Assembly: GCA_963846505.1 (NCBI GenBank)
Contig: CAWJWD010000004.1
Span: 310,001 to 374,000, forward strand
DNA from: JACVRW01 sp963846505
GTDB taxonomy: Bacteria; Actinomycetota; Thermoleophilia; Solirubrobacterales; Thermoleophilaceae
Direction: 5' to 3'
DNA: 64,000 bases
Shown one piece after another: positions 34,969 to 45,374 of this stretch. Under the pieces are notes generated by a model. That model was given only the letters and a program-made list of their open reading frames with translations, had not been told where the DNA came from and made no database searches. The position numbers and the translations under genes are program-made. Within the stretch, counting starts at the first letter, position 1. The number at the start of each line of letters is the position of its first letter.

Positions 34969-35019
34969 CACAGCCTCCTTCATATGGTCCTGGGACCGCC
35001 CGTTGCGATCCCGACGGCT

Positions 35020-35057
35020 GGGCCAAGCGCACGCCGCAGGCGTGCCGACACTGGCCC
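35020..35057 (-). promoter_or_regulatory. Nested-hairpin leader before parB
   Basis: GGGCCA (35020-35025) with TGGCCC (35052-35057) enclosing GCACGCC (35029-35035) and GGCGTGC (35039-35045), loop GCA. Located about 50 bases upstream of the parB start. Confidence 0.6.
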
Positions 35058-35112
35058 GCCGCCGGGAACGCCACGGGCGGGCGCGGCACCCGCCAGGACC
35101 AGTCGGATGGGG

Positions 35113-35310
35113 TCACGCCCACCCCCGTCCCTCGTCCTCGAGCTCCACATCGAGAACGAGATGCGCAACGTCCTCACCGGCCTGGGCGCCCGCGGCGATA
35201 ACGGCGTCAAGGTCGTCGGCTGCTCTGAGCCCGGTGAAGACCCTGCCGTCGATCAGGAAGACGCTGCCCTTCAGCGTGTCGGTCTCGGTGGCTGCGCCGC
35301 GGTCGTACAT
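35113..35310 (-). CDS. Small hypothetical plasmid protein
   Basis: 65 residues from ATG at 35310, with GAGGA upstream. Sequence: MYDRGAATETDTLKGSVFLI, DGRVFTGLRAADDLDAVIAA, and an acidic end (LVLDVELEDEGRGWA). No family recognised. It is the gene upstream of parB on the same strand and has its own multi-branched leader. Confidence 0.6.
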   Translation of the reverse strand: MYDRGAATETDTLKGSVFLIDGRVFTGLRAADDLDAVIAAGAQAGEDVAHLVLDVELEDEGRGWA

Positions 35311-35364
35311 CTGGTCCTCGCTTTCCGCCACGAGTGGCGATCGGTGGCTGACAAGGCGAACACC

Positions 35365-35461
35365 GGGGCCACGAACGCGGGCAAGCGCACCCGAAGGGCG
35401 GCCCGGAAGGGCCGAGCCGGCGAGCGAAGCGAGCGGCTTGCGCGCACCCGCGACAGGCCCC
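35365..35461 (-). promoter_or_regulatory. Multi-branched leader before the 65-residue gene
   Basis: Outer arms GGGGCC (35365-35370) and GGCCCC (35456-35461); next GCAAGC (35381-35386) and GCTTGC (35436-35441); inside, GGCCC (35400-35404) and GGGCC (35409-35413), loop GGAA. Bases 35462-35616 hold no supported gene. Confidence 0.55.
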
Positions 35462-35616
35462 GAGAATGAGCCGCAGACAGCCACCGACCGCAACCGTGAG
35501 CACCGTCGTCGACCACACCGTGCAGGGCGCTCCGACTTAGGCCGGGGCGCCGCCACGGCCTACACCAGGGCGGGTTCACATCGCTTCCTCTTGGAAGACC
35601 CGCCCGGTGCGACGCG

Positions 35617-36117
35617 CTACTGGACGTAGAGCGGGTGCGGCACGACGTCCCACGTCCCCGCGATCAGCTCGACCGAGTAGCGGTCGCACCCCGCAGGCAG
35701 CTCCGGCTTGGTCACCTCGACCAGCTGCGCGGCGTCGACGGCGCTGAACCCCAGCGCGATCCAGCCGTCGGTCGTCGCGGGCCAGTGCCCGTCCCAGACC
35801 ATGACCGCGCACGGGCTCGCGTAGTCGTCAGAGCGCTCGCTGCTGCGCCTGACCGGGCCCATGCCCTCGAGCTTCACCATCTCGCCCGTGTCGAGATCGA
35901 ACATCGACTCGGGCTCCAACGGCGACATGGTGATCGCGCACGCCTCGGTCATCTCGGCGAGCACCGCGGCCTCGGTCGGTTCGGCGTACCACTGGTACCG
36001 ACGCCCATTCAGTGCCGACGCGACCCCGACAAAGCGGTGCGCAACGGGTACTGAGAGGTTGAAGGCGTCGAAGCCATAGTGAGCGCTGATCCGCTCGGCG
36101 TTCTGTTTCCTGTTCAC
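35617..36117 (-). CDS. Hypothetical plasmid protein
   Basis: 166 residues from GTG at 36117, chosen because GGAGG precedes it by 7 bases. It reads VNRKQNAERISAHYGFDAFN, LSVPVAHRFVGVASALNGRR, EMVKLEGMGPVRRSSERSDD, AVMVWDGHWPATTDGWIALG and ends VELIAGTWDVVPHPLYVQ. No named family recognised. The even mix of charged and hydrophobic residues indicates a soluble protein. It sits behind a leader with both hairpin types. Confidence 0.7.
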   Translation of the reverse strand: MNRKQNAERISAHYGFDAFNLSVPVAHRFVGVASALNGRRYQWYAEPTEAAVLAEMTEACAITMSPLEPESMFDLDTGEMVKLEGMGPVRRSSERSDDYASPCAVMVWDGHWPATTDGWIALGFSAVDAAQLVEVTKPELPAGCDRYSVELIAGTWDVVPHPLYVQ

Positions 36118-36138
36118 GACGTGACCTCCATCCGACAA

Positions 36139-36213
36139 GGCCCCGCCCGGTGCGGGGCCGATCCCCACCGCGCACGCACGCGCAGCGTGCGACCGTGCCG
36201 GGAGGGGACGGCC
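36139..36213 (-). promoter_or_regulatory. Leader with both hairpin types before the 166-residue gene
   Basis: Proximal hairpin GGCCCC (36139-36144) with GGGGCC (36154-36159). Distal nested arms GGCC (36156-36159) with GGCC (36210-36213), CCCC (36163-36166) with GGGG (36204-36207), and CGCACGC (36171-36177) with GCGTGCG (36185-36191). The two outer stems overlap, so they are alternatives. Confidence 0.58.
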
Positions 36214-36234
36214 ACGCGCCGGCGCCTACGCGGG

Positions 36235-36784
36235 TCAGGCCGCAGCAGCGAAATGTCGCGCCCGGTCGCGATGGTCGTCGATGGCAAGGTTGAAGACCGG
36301 GACGCCGTAGCGGGAGGCGATGCGCAGCGCCTGGCCGGTGCCGCCCGCGCTGCCCGCCTGACCGTCAAGCGAGCCGTCGTCGGTCCAGCACACCACGAAC
36401 GAGCACGGCCGGTCGAGCGCGCGCCCAAGGATTCTGATGCGAGTTCCGGGCATGGAGAAAGCGGGCGCCGCGACGAAGGCCGTCCCACGCCGGATGATGT
36501 TCACCAGCGATCTCGCACGCACGCCGCGACGGGCGGGCCAACGTCGCCTGCTCGAATCCCTCGAACCCCGGCCACGGCAGGTACAACTCGACCCGACCGT
36601 CTGCCTGCTCGGCCCCGGCCTGAAACGCCTGGTCGGCACCGGGCGCCCCACCGGTACGGAGCACCCACCCGGCAGACGCAAGCCGGCGGGCAAGCATCCT
36701 CATCAGCGCCAGCACGTCAGCAGGGGTACGACGCGATCCGATCCCCGCATAGCACGGCAGATCGAGACAGACGGACTCCGACAC
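36235..36784 (-). pseudogene. SLOG/YspA-like gene with one frameshift
   Basis: Starts at GTG 36784 (AAGGGAG upstream): VSESVCLDLPCYAGIGSRRT then PADVLALMRMLARRLASAGW, LRTGGAPGADQAFQAGAEQ and YLPWPGFEGFEQATL. This is the SLOG nucleotide-sensing fold of the DprA/YspA superfamily (GIGSR and GGAPGADQAF motifs). Near 36430 one surplus A in CAGAATCC breaks the frame. The other frame then continues ILGRALDRPCSFVVCWTDDG, GGTGQALRIASRYGVPVFNL to the stop at 36235. As given the gene is disrupted by a single base. Confidence 0.68.
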
Positions 36785-36808
36785 GGGCGGCTCCCTTCGA
36801 GCGAGCAT

Positions 36809-36836
36809 GGTGGGCATCACCGGGAACCGGCCCACC
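36809..36836 (-). promoter_or_regulatory. Hairpin before the SLOG-like gene
   Basis: GGTGGG (36809-36814) with CCCACC (36831-36836) enclosing CCGG (36820-36823) and CCGG (36827-36830), loop GAA. It is 25 bases upstream of the GTG start and resembles the nested leaders of the block. The rest of 36837-37070 shows nothing. Confidence 0.45.
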
Positions 36837-37070
36837 ACGCGCAGCACCGAAGGGAGCGCCGAAGCCAACGCGAGCCGTTTGGAGTGAATCCGACCGGACA
36901 GGTAGCGCGGCGAGAAGGCGACCCGTTGGACTCACTCTGCGGGGACAACGGGCCGTCTCCCTCACTCCCGCAAAAGCAAGTACGCGGCCGACCCTCATCG
37001 CGGACCAAACCGACTCGAAAGTGCGCTAGCGGCTGCTGTCACGCACGATGCAAGCAACCTCACAAGAGAA

Positions 37071-37102
37071 AGCCCCCCGCCGCACGGTGGCGGCGAGGGG
37101 CT
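37071..37102 (-). terminator. Rho-independent terminator of the primase-SSB operon
   Basis: On the minus strand the arms AGCCCC (complement of 37097-37102) and GGGGCT (complement of 37071-37076) enclose a further CCGCC/GGCGG stem and are followed by TTTCTCTT. It lies about 34 bases after the SSB stop, as expected for an intrinsic terminator. Confidence 0.75.
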
Positions 37103-37135
37103 GGAGCCTGCAGCGGCTTGACGTCGGTAGCCATA

Positions 37136-37547
37136 TCAGAACGGGATGTCGTTCTCGCCCCCGCTGCCGTCGCCGGCAGGCGCCTGGGCGAGATCCTCGC
37201 CCTGCGGCTCGAACCGGCCGCTGCCGTTCTCGCCGCCCTCGCGGGAGCTGAGGAACTGCACGCTGTCGGCGATGATGTCGACGGCCTGGCGCTTGTTGCC
37301 GTTCTGGTCCTCCCACTCGCGCCACTCCAGACGCCCGTCGACCGCGACCGGGCGGCCCTTAGCGAGGAAGTTGGCGCAGTTCTCACCCTGCGCGCCCCAG
37401 ACCGTCACGTCGAAGTAGTTGGGCTTGTCGACCCACTCCCCCGACGCGCTGTCCTTGCGGCGGGTGTTGCACGCGACCCGCAGGCTGCAGACGCTCATCC
37501 CGCTCGGGGTGGTGCGCAGCTCCGGATCCCTGGTTGATTGCGGCCAT
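37136..37547 (-). pseudogene. ssb: Single-stranded DNA-binding protein (SSB) with N-terminal deletion and frameshift
   Basis: AAGGAGG and ATG at 37547 give MAAIN, the normal SSB opening. The expected first strand (a VxLVGNL-type stretch) is missing, and the conserved remainder TRDPELRTTPSGMSVCSLRV continues in another frame. After that the OB-fold is intact: KDSASGEWVDKPNYFDVTVW, GENCANFLAKGRPVAVDGRL, and the acidic tail ends NDIPF like other SSBs that recruit partners. The break looks like a deletion of some 25-26 bases joined at ACCA. Translation from an internal or alternative start would lose the first beta strand. Otherwise the gene would be an element-borne SSB for replication or transfer. 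Confidence 0.75.
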
Positions 37548-37590
37548 TGGTGTTCCTCCTTGTAGGGGTTCCGACTTGTTGACGCAGCCC

Positions 37591-38694
37591 TCAATGCACG
37601 GCAGCGCCGTATCGCCGTGCCAAGATGGGCGGAGGCGACCTGTCGCGAACCCCGCCGAGGAAACACCGCACCTGCTCGGGCCCCGTGCCTGTCATCGCCT
37701 CGGGGCCCGACACAGACAGCAGGACTGCGCGGCGCGATCGGCGGCGCGCTTCATGCCGGGTCCGCGAGCGGCGCCAAGCCGGCACGCGAACGCCGGGAAG
37801 CAGGCGGGCGTACAGCGCGCGACGCAGACGAAACCGCGCGGAGCGCACGTTGGGGATCCCCAACACCCGACAGCCGAACGAGTAGACATCGCCGCCGCGA
37901 CGGCAACCGAAGCAGTACCAGCCAGCGGCGGCCGTCTCGTAGAGATGACACGAGGGCGTCTTCTCGTCGTGGAACGGGCAGTTGACCTTCCCGTCACGAC
38001 CGGCGACCTGGCCAGTGAGCAGATGCGCGTAGACGCGCGGGGCGATTTCCTCCAACGGGTCCAAGTCACCGTCGCCCGTGACTGTGACCGCGTGTGCGGG
38101 ACGGGGCGGCTCCAGCGGCAAGGCCGGCAGTGGACCCACTACCTGCATGGCGTCCAAGCGCTGCGCGTCGAACCGGATCAGCTCGACAGGCACCGGCGGG
38201 TCGTACTTGTGGTTCACCGTTCCCGGCGGACGGAGAATCGCCGCGGCGTTCATCACCGCGCTCTGACACGCACCAAGCGTGCGAGCGATCCGCCGATTCG
38301 CCCACTCAGCCAGCGGGATCGGCAGCGCGTCTCTCAGCAGCCAGATCGCGTGTCGACCGCCCCCGCTGTTGACCACAAGACTCGGTCGCGGGTCAAAGCG
38401 GTCGAGCGCATCGACCGACGCGGGGTCGTCGCAGTCAGCCCAGAGCACGCCGACTGAGTCGATGGCGCTCTTGCCGCCTCCACGGCGGGCACGAAATGCC
38501 ACCGCGACATAGACATCGTCGAGCGGAGCACATCGCACCGCCTCGCGCGCAGCCGCGCGCGCGTGCGCCACCGGATAGAAGCGCCGGCCCATCCTCGCCT
38601 CGCCCGGCCGCCGGAAGCGCAGCTCGATGAAGCCCTCGCGAGACGGCGGCACGAGCGCCATCAGGTACGCGAGCGCGTCGTGCTCGGCGCTCAC
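37591..38694 (-). CDS. AEP (RepB/prim-pol-like) primase fused to a CHC2 zinc finger
   Basis: 367 residues from GTG at 38694, overlapping the previous stop. The N-terminal part has the archaeo-eukaryotic primase pattern: RFYPVAHARAAAREAV, the acidic DSVGVLWADCDDP (about 80-90), SLVVNSGGGRHAIWLLRDAL and AAAILRPPGTVNHKYD. The C-terminal part contains a DnaG-type CHC2 zinc finger: VNCPFHDEKTPSCHL then GWYCFGCRRGGDVYSF (about 235-275). It is likely the primer-synthesis enzyme for replication of the element or for lagging-strand start after transfer. No helicase domain is attached. SSB follows directly downstream. Confidence 0.75.
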   Translation of the reverse strand: MSAEHDALAYLMALVPPSREGFIELRFRRPGEARMGRRFYPVAHARAAAREAVRCAPLDDVYVAVAFRARRGGGKSAIDSVGVLWADCDDPASVDALDRFDPRPSLVVNSGGGRHAIWLLRDALPIPLAEWANRRIARTLGACQSAVMNAAAILRPPGTVNHKYDPPVPVELIRFDAQRLDAMQVVGPLPALPLEPPRPAHAVTVTGDGDLDPLEEIAPRVYAHLLTGQVAGRDGKVNCPFHDEKTPSCHLYETAAAGWYCFGCRRGGDVYSFGCRVLGIPNVRSARFRLRRALYARLLPGVRVPAWRRSRTRHEARRRSRRAVLLSVSGPEAMTGTGPEQVRCFLGGVRDRSPPPILARRYGAAVH

Positions 38695-38885
38695 GCGACC
38701 TCTCCTTGGCGGCGCGGCGGGACGTGCGACAGAACCGCACGGCCGGCACCGGATCCATCCGTCGCGGTGTGACGGGGACTGAGACAGACATCCCAACGTG
38801 TGGGGAGCTGAGCGCCGCAGCGCCCGCAGACGGCGATGGGCTTCTCAAGCAGCGCTTGCGCGACAAGTGGTGGGTCGATGCTCAT
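38691..38885 (-). CDS. Small zinc-ribbon-like protein
   Basis: 64 residues, ATG at 38885 overlapping the previous stop and GTGA overlap with the primase gene. One CxxC pair (AVCGRCGAQLP) and a third Cys with a nearby His (DVCLSPRHTATDG) suggest a zinc-binding ribbon, possibly an accessory to the primase. Not a named family. Confidence 0.6.
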   Translation of the reverse strand: MSIDPPLVAQALLEKPIAVCGRCGAQLPTRWDVCLSPRHTATDGSGAGRAVLSHVPPRRQGEVA

Positions 38886-39181
38886 CGCGACTCCTCGTCG
38901 CGCTCGCAGACCTCCGGCGAGAACAGCATGTGGAACTCGAACTCGCCGTCGATCAGCGGCACCTCATGCGCGAAGTAGCTCGCCCACATGCAGCAGTCGT
39001 CCAGGTTCATCCCACCCGACCGGTAGATCTCCAGCCGCTCCTCCGGGCTCATCTGCATGAGCGCCAACGCCCGCTGGCGGGGGACCGGGTAGCGATCGGT
39101 CAGCGTCGCGACGCGTTCGCTCAGCGGCTGGTCGTGCTGGCCCTTGGCGGGAGCCTGCGGGGTAGTGACGGTGATGGCCAT
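38882..39181 (-). CDS. Small plasmid protein heading the primase operon
   Basis: 99 residues from ATG at 39181, with GGAGG upstream. MAITVTTPQAPAKGQHDQPL is followed by helical DRYPVPRQRALALMQMSPEE, RLEIYRSGGMNLDDCCMWAS and FEFHMLFSPEVCERDEESR. No family recognised. Overlaps place it in one operon with the ribbon protein, primase and SSB, so a replication accessory role is plausible inference. Confidence 0.65.
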   Translation of the reverse strand: MAITVTTPQAPAKGQHDQPLSERVATLTDRYPVPRQRALALMQMSPEERLEIYRSGGMNLDDCCMWASYFAHEVPLIDGEFEFHMLFSPEVCERDEESR

Positions 39182-39203
39182 CGGTCGATGCCTCCTGTGC
39201 GCT

Positions 39204-39277
39204 GGCCCGCCCAGTGCGGGCCGTTCGAGCGGTCGACCGCGCCCCCGCAGGGGGTGCGACAATCGACCGCACGGCCC
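39204..39277 (-). promoter_or_regulatory. Leader with both hairpin types before the primase operon
   Basis: Proximal hairpin GGCCCG (39204-39209) with CGGGCC (39217-39222). Distal nested arms GGGCCG (39218-39223) with CGGCCC (39272-39277), GCGGTCGA (39229-39236) with TCGACCGC (39263-39270), and CCCCC (39242-39246) with GGGGG (39250-39254), loop GCA. One of the best examples of the family. Confidence 0.65.
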
Positions 39278-39901
39278 GCCGGGCAGGCCAGCGAATAGCG
39301 AGAGTCACCGGAGATGTCGGGAAGCGACGCCTTTTGACCCCCCTCCCGCGCGAGGAATGCGTGGCGGGCCTAGCGCCATCGGGGCGTCAGGGCAGGCGGT
39401 CCTTCAGCTCACGTCGGGCCCGCGTGGGAGCGTAGGCCGCCCCAGGACGAGGCGCGCGGGCCGGTTGCCGAGTTCTCAGCTCGCGTCCTTGAGGACCTCC
39501 GGCATCGCCACCGTGGTAGCGCAGCAACGCGATGTCGGCTCCCGTCTCGACCAAAGCGACGTCCGACGCCGAGGATGTCGCCATTGGCTGGATCAGCACG
39601 AGCGCCTTCCGTCCAATGGGGCCAGACATGTAGTCACGACCAATGAGGCCGCGCTCCGCGATCCAGACGCCGCTGCAACTCGCCGCGCAGCCGGAGGAGG
39701 GCTGGATCTGTCTTTCAATTGGACCCTGTCCAGCGGTGCGTTCTCAGGTTCGAGGACCCTCGATCTATGCCACAACATCGAAGGACGTCAACCGCCCTGC
39801 ATAGGTCACGACGGGAACAGCACCCTCCGGCGGCAGGCCGACCGCGCTCCCCGTAGCGATGCTCAGGCGGGAATCGTGGTGTTACAAGAACGAGTAGGAG
39901 C
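39278..39901. other. Gene-free boundary between plasmid block and metabolic island
   Basis: About 620 bases with no supported gene on either strand and no recognisable tRNA, insertion sequence or attachment site. Short frames here lack domain character. It marks the change from transfer and replication genes to central metabolism and could be a recombination junction. Confidence 0.4.
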
Positions 39902-42648
<2,747 letters not shown>

Positions 42649-42652
<4 letters not shown>

Positions 42653-43755
42653 GCTATGACCTCGGTGGACGGGCGCCGGGGGATCTGCAAGCTGTCTTCA
42701 CCGAGTACCTGCAGTGCTGCGGCGTGGATCTTGTCTTGGTGCGGGAGTGCGACGTTTTCGAGCGCCTTGGCGTAGGGCATCGGTATCTCGGCCGCCCCGA
42801 CTCGGCCGACGGGGGAGTCGAGGTCGTCAAAACAGGCGCTCTGGATGCGGGCGGCGAGCTCGGCGCTGACGCCGTAGGTCGGCCATCCTTCCTCGACGCA
42901 GAGTGCGCGGTTGGTCTTGGTGACCGAGCGAGCCACCGTTTCCATGTCCAGCGGGCGCAGCGAGCGCAGGTCGACGACTTCGGCCTCGATCCCCTGCTCG
43001 GCCAGCCGTTGTGCGGCTTCTAAGGCCCTGACGGTGGCGTAGGAGTGGGCGACGAGCGTGATGTCGCTTCCCTCGCGAGCGACCTTTGCGCTGCCGATCG
43101 GGACGGTGAAGTCCGGGTCGGTCGGTACGTCGCCCTTCTGCTTGTAGAGCGGCAGGCTCTCGATCACGACGACGGGGTCGTCGTCGCGAATGGCTGCTTT
43201 AAGCAGCCCCTTGGCGTCGGCGGGGGTCGCGGGCGCCACGACCTTGAGCCCAGGCGTGCTCGCGAACCACGCCTCCAGGTTCTGGGAGTGCTGGGCGGTG
43301 AGCTGGTTGCCACCACCGCCGGGGGTGCGGATCACGAGTGGGCAGCCGATCTCGCCGCCGAACATGTACTGGACCTTGGCGGCATGGTTGATGACCTGGT
43401 CCATGGCGACCAGGATGAAGTTGATGGTCATGATCTCCACGACGGGCCGCTGTCCGGTCATCGCCGCGCCGACCGCCAGCCCGACGAACCCCTCCTCGGA
43501 GATCGGCGTCTCGCGAATTCGTCGCGGACCGAACGTGTCATAGAGCCCGGCGGTGACCTTGTAGGACCCCTCGAAGACGCCGATCTCCTCACCGATCACA
43601 AAGACGCGCTCATCACGGCTCAGCTCTTCGTGCAACGCCGTGCGAAGCGCCTCACGGAACGTCATCGTCGTCGAGCCAACAGGGCTCTCGACCTGTGGGG
43701 CTGGCTGGACCGGCTTTGGGAGGCGCGTGGGTCGCGCTACGGTCAGGTCAGGCAT
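42649..43755 (-). CDS. pdhB: Pyruvate (2-oxoacid) dehydrogenase E1 component, beta subunit
   Basis: 368 residues from ATG at 43755, overlapping the end of the E1-alpha gene. The leader MPDLTVARPTRLPKPVQPAP precedes the standard E1-beta domain: TFREALRTALHEELSRDERV, FVIGEEIGVFEGSYKVTAGL, RIRETPISEEGFVGLAVGAA, PLVIRTPGGGGNQLTAQHSQ. The C-terminal half (EVVDLRSLRPLDMETVARSV) is the transketolase C domain. With E1-alpha it decarboxylates a 2-oxoacid using TPP and passes the acyl group to an E2. No E2 or E3 gene is in the window. Confidence 0.93.
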
Positions 43756-44845
43756 CGTCAAGGCCTCCCTCGAGCACGAGCTCGCGCTCCCCGAAGGGGC
43801 TGCCGGGGCCCATCCGCTCGAACTGGCGGGGCGTGGCAGGATCGCCGTAGACGTGGTGAGCGAGAGTCTCGACCGGCGGCGGTTTGCTGGCTGCCGCGAA
43901 CTCGACCGCCTCCCCGACCCGCCGCTCTGCGCGCCGGCGAACGTCATCTAGGTCGTCTTGCGACGCCCCTCGCTCGCTCAGTTTGCTCCCGAGCAGGTCG
44001 ATCGGGTCTCGGCGCTTCCACTGCTCGACCTCGTCGCCGCTTCGGTAGGCGGTGCCCGGGTCGGCGACCGAATGGCCGCGGTAGCGGTACGTGAGCGCCT
44101 CCAGGACCGACGGCTGGCGATGCTCGCGCGCTTCCTCGAGCAGCTCACTGGCGAGGCCCATCACGGCCTCGAGGTCCTGCCCGTCGACGCGTTCGCCGCG
44201 CATCCGATACGCGGCCGCGCGTTTATGAATCTCCGGTTCGGCGGACATCTCAGACACCGGCGAGCCCATGCCGTACTGGTTGTTCATGACGAGGAACACG
44301 ACCGGGAGCTTCCAGATCGCGGCGAGGTTCAGCGCCTCGTGCCAAGCGCCGATGTTCACTGCCCCTTCGCCGAGCTCGCAGAGCACCGCTTGGCGACGTC
44401 CTTCTTGCGCGAGGGTGAAGGCAGCGCCGACCGCGAGCGGCAACTGACCGCCGACGATGCCCCAGCCGCCGAGATAGCCGACCGTCGTGTCGGCCGGGTG
44501 CATCGACCCGCCGCGGCCGCCGGCACAGCCGTCGACGCGGCCAAAGAGCTCGGCCATCATTGCTTCGGGCGAAACGCCGCGCGCCAACGCGAAGCCATGC
44601 GAGCGGTAGGAGGTGAGCAGCAGGTCGTCGTCCTCGAGCGCGGCGCACGCGCCGACCGTCGCGGCCTCCTGGCCCGAGCAGACATGGCAGTAGCCGCCGA
44701 TGCGCGCCCGCTTGTACTGACGCTCGGTCTCCTGCTCAAAGACACGTATCAAGACCATCGTCTCGTAAAGCTCACGCAGCCGAGCCAAGCCCGCACCCGC
44801 TGCGGATGGTCTGCCGTTGCTGTGCCCAGACATCGTGGTGCTCAT
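43748..44845 (-). CDS. pdhA: Pyruvate (2-oxoacid) dehydrogenase E1 component, alpha subunit
   Basis: 365 residues. E1-alpha signatures: LYETMVLIRVFEQETERQYK, GGYCHVCSGQEAATVGACAA, DGCAGGRGGSMHPADTTVGY, and the TPP-binding stretch GEGAVNIGAWHEALNLAAIW ending in MNNQYGMGSP. The usual GDG of the TPP motif reads GEG, a conservative change at a metal-binding position. Phosphorylation-loop-like SYRSHGFALARG and YRYRGHSVADPG are present. It could also be an acetoin or branched-chain E1. Second gene after a 103-residue protein and followed by pdhB and acnA. Confidence 0.92.
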   Translation of the reverse strand: MSTTMSGHSNGRPSAAGAGLARLRELYETMVLIRVFEQETERQYKRARIGGYCHVCSGQEAATVGACAALEDDDLLLTSYRSHGFALARGVSPEAMMAELFGRVDGCAGGRGGSMHPADTTVGYLGGWGIVGGQLPLAVGAAFTLAQEGRRQAVLCELGEGAVNIGAWHEALNLAAIWKLPVVFLVMNNQYGMGSPVSEMSAEPEIHKRAAAYRMRGERVDGQDLEAVMGLASELLEEAREHRQPSVLEALTYRYRGHSVADPGTAYRSGDEVEQWKRRDPIDLLGSKLSERGASQDDLDDVRRRAERRVGEAVEFAAASKPPPVETLAHHVYGDPATPRQFERMGPGSPFGERELVLEGGLDDA

Positions 44846-44918
44846 CGGGTCCCCTCCTTTCGTGCCTTTGGCTCAGCGGTGGCCTGGCCAGCCGCCGCGG
44901 TGTCGTGCAGCGAGGCTG

Positions 44919-45230
44919 TCATGCGGCCCGACCGTTCGTCGTGGCGTCAAGCGGGCTCAGCAGCGTTGGCTGCAAGCCGAGCATCCGCATGTCCCTGAGG
45001 GCAAGGGCTAGACAGTCCCCTTCGAGCCATTCATCCTCCGCGAGGTCCAGCTCGACGAGCCAGCCGATCTCGAAGTCGGCGCCGGAGCGTCCCTGCGTCA
45101 GCCGCGACAACCGGACGATTGCCTGCGGCGCCGCGGCTCGAAGCTCATCGACCTGGCCTTCCAGCCAACCCTCCAGCTCGTCTGCCGAGACTGGCACACG
45201 TGGTTGGCAGCGGATCGCGAGCTGGGCCAT
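44919..45230 (-). CDS. Small protein of unknown function, paralogue of the gene at 53936-54235
   Basis: 103 residues: MAQLAIRCQPRVPVSADELE, AIVRLSRLTQGRSGADFEIG, ending LSPLDATTNGRAA. A second copy in the window shares RCQP, the RLSRLT..xSxAD core and the TNG end, so this is a real family, although I cannot name it. It is the first gene of the pdhA-pdhB-acnA transcription unit and has the shared ATGGG-N8 site 35 bases upstream. Mixed charge, no membrane segment. Confidence 0.65.
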   Translation of the reverse strand: MAQLAIRCQPRVPVSADELEGWLEGQVDELRAAAPQAIVRLSRLTQGRSGADFEIGWLVELDLAEDEWLEGDCLALALRDMRMLGLQPTLLSPLDATTNGRAA

Positions 45231-45264
45231 GTGTCAATGGTCGTCGTGACCAGCTCCCGCGGCA

Positions 45265-45282
45265 ATGGGTGCGAACCTGCAT
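45265..45282 (-). promoter_or_regulatory. Operator-like site upstream of the 103-residue gene and pdh-acn operon
   Basis: Reads ATGGG-N8-TGCAT on the plus strand, i.e. ATGCA-N8-CCCAT in gene orientation. Ends 35 bases from the start codon. The flanking CCCGCGG and downstream CCC are shared with the site at 54270. Confidence 0.5.
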
Positions 45283-45374
45283 CCCGACTCTTGATGGTGT
45301 GCAGGAGATCAGCCGGGATGGGTCTACGGCTCGCCGCCCGGCGCCAGCCTCCCGGTCCCGCAGTCGCTAAGCGC

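Noticed and set aside
39387..39629. 80-codon minus-strand frame in the boundary region
   Set aside because: No domain, no ribosome-binding site and no neighbour support.
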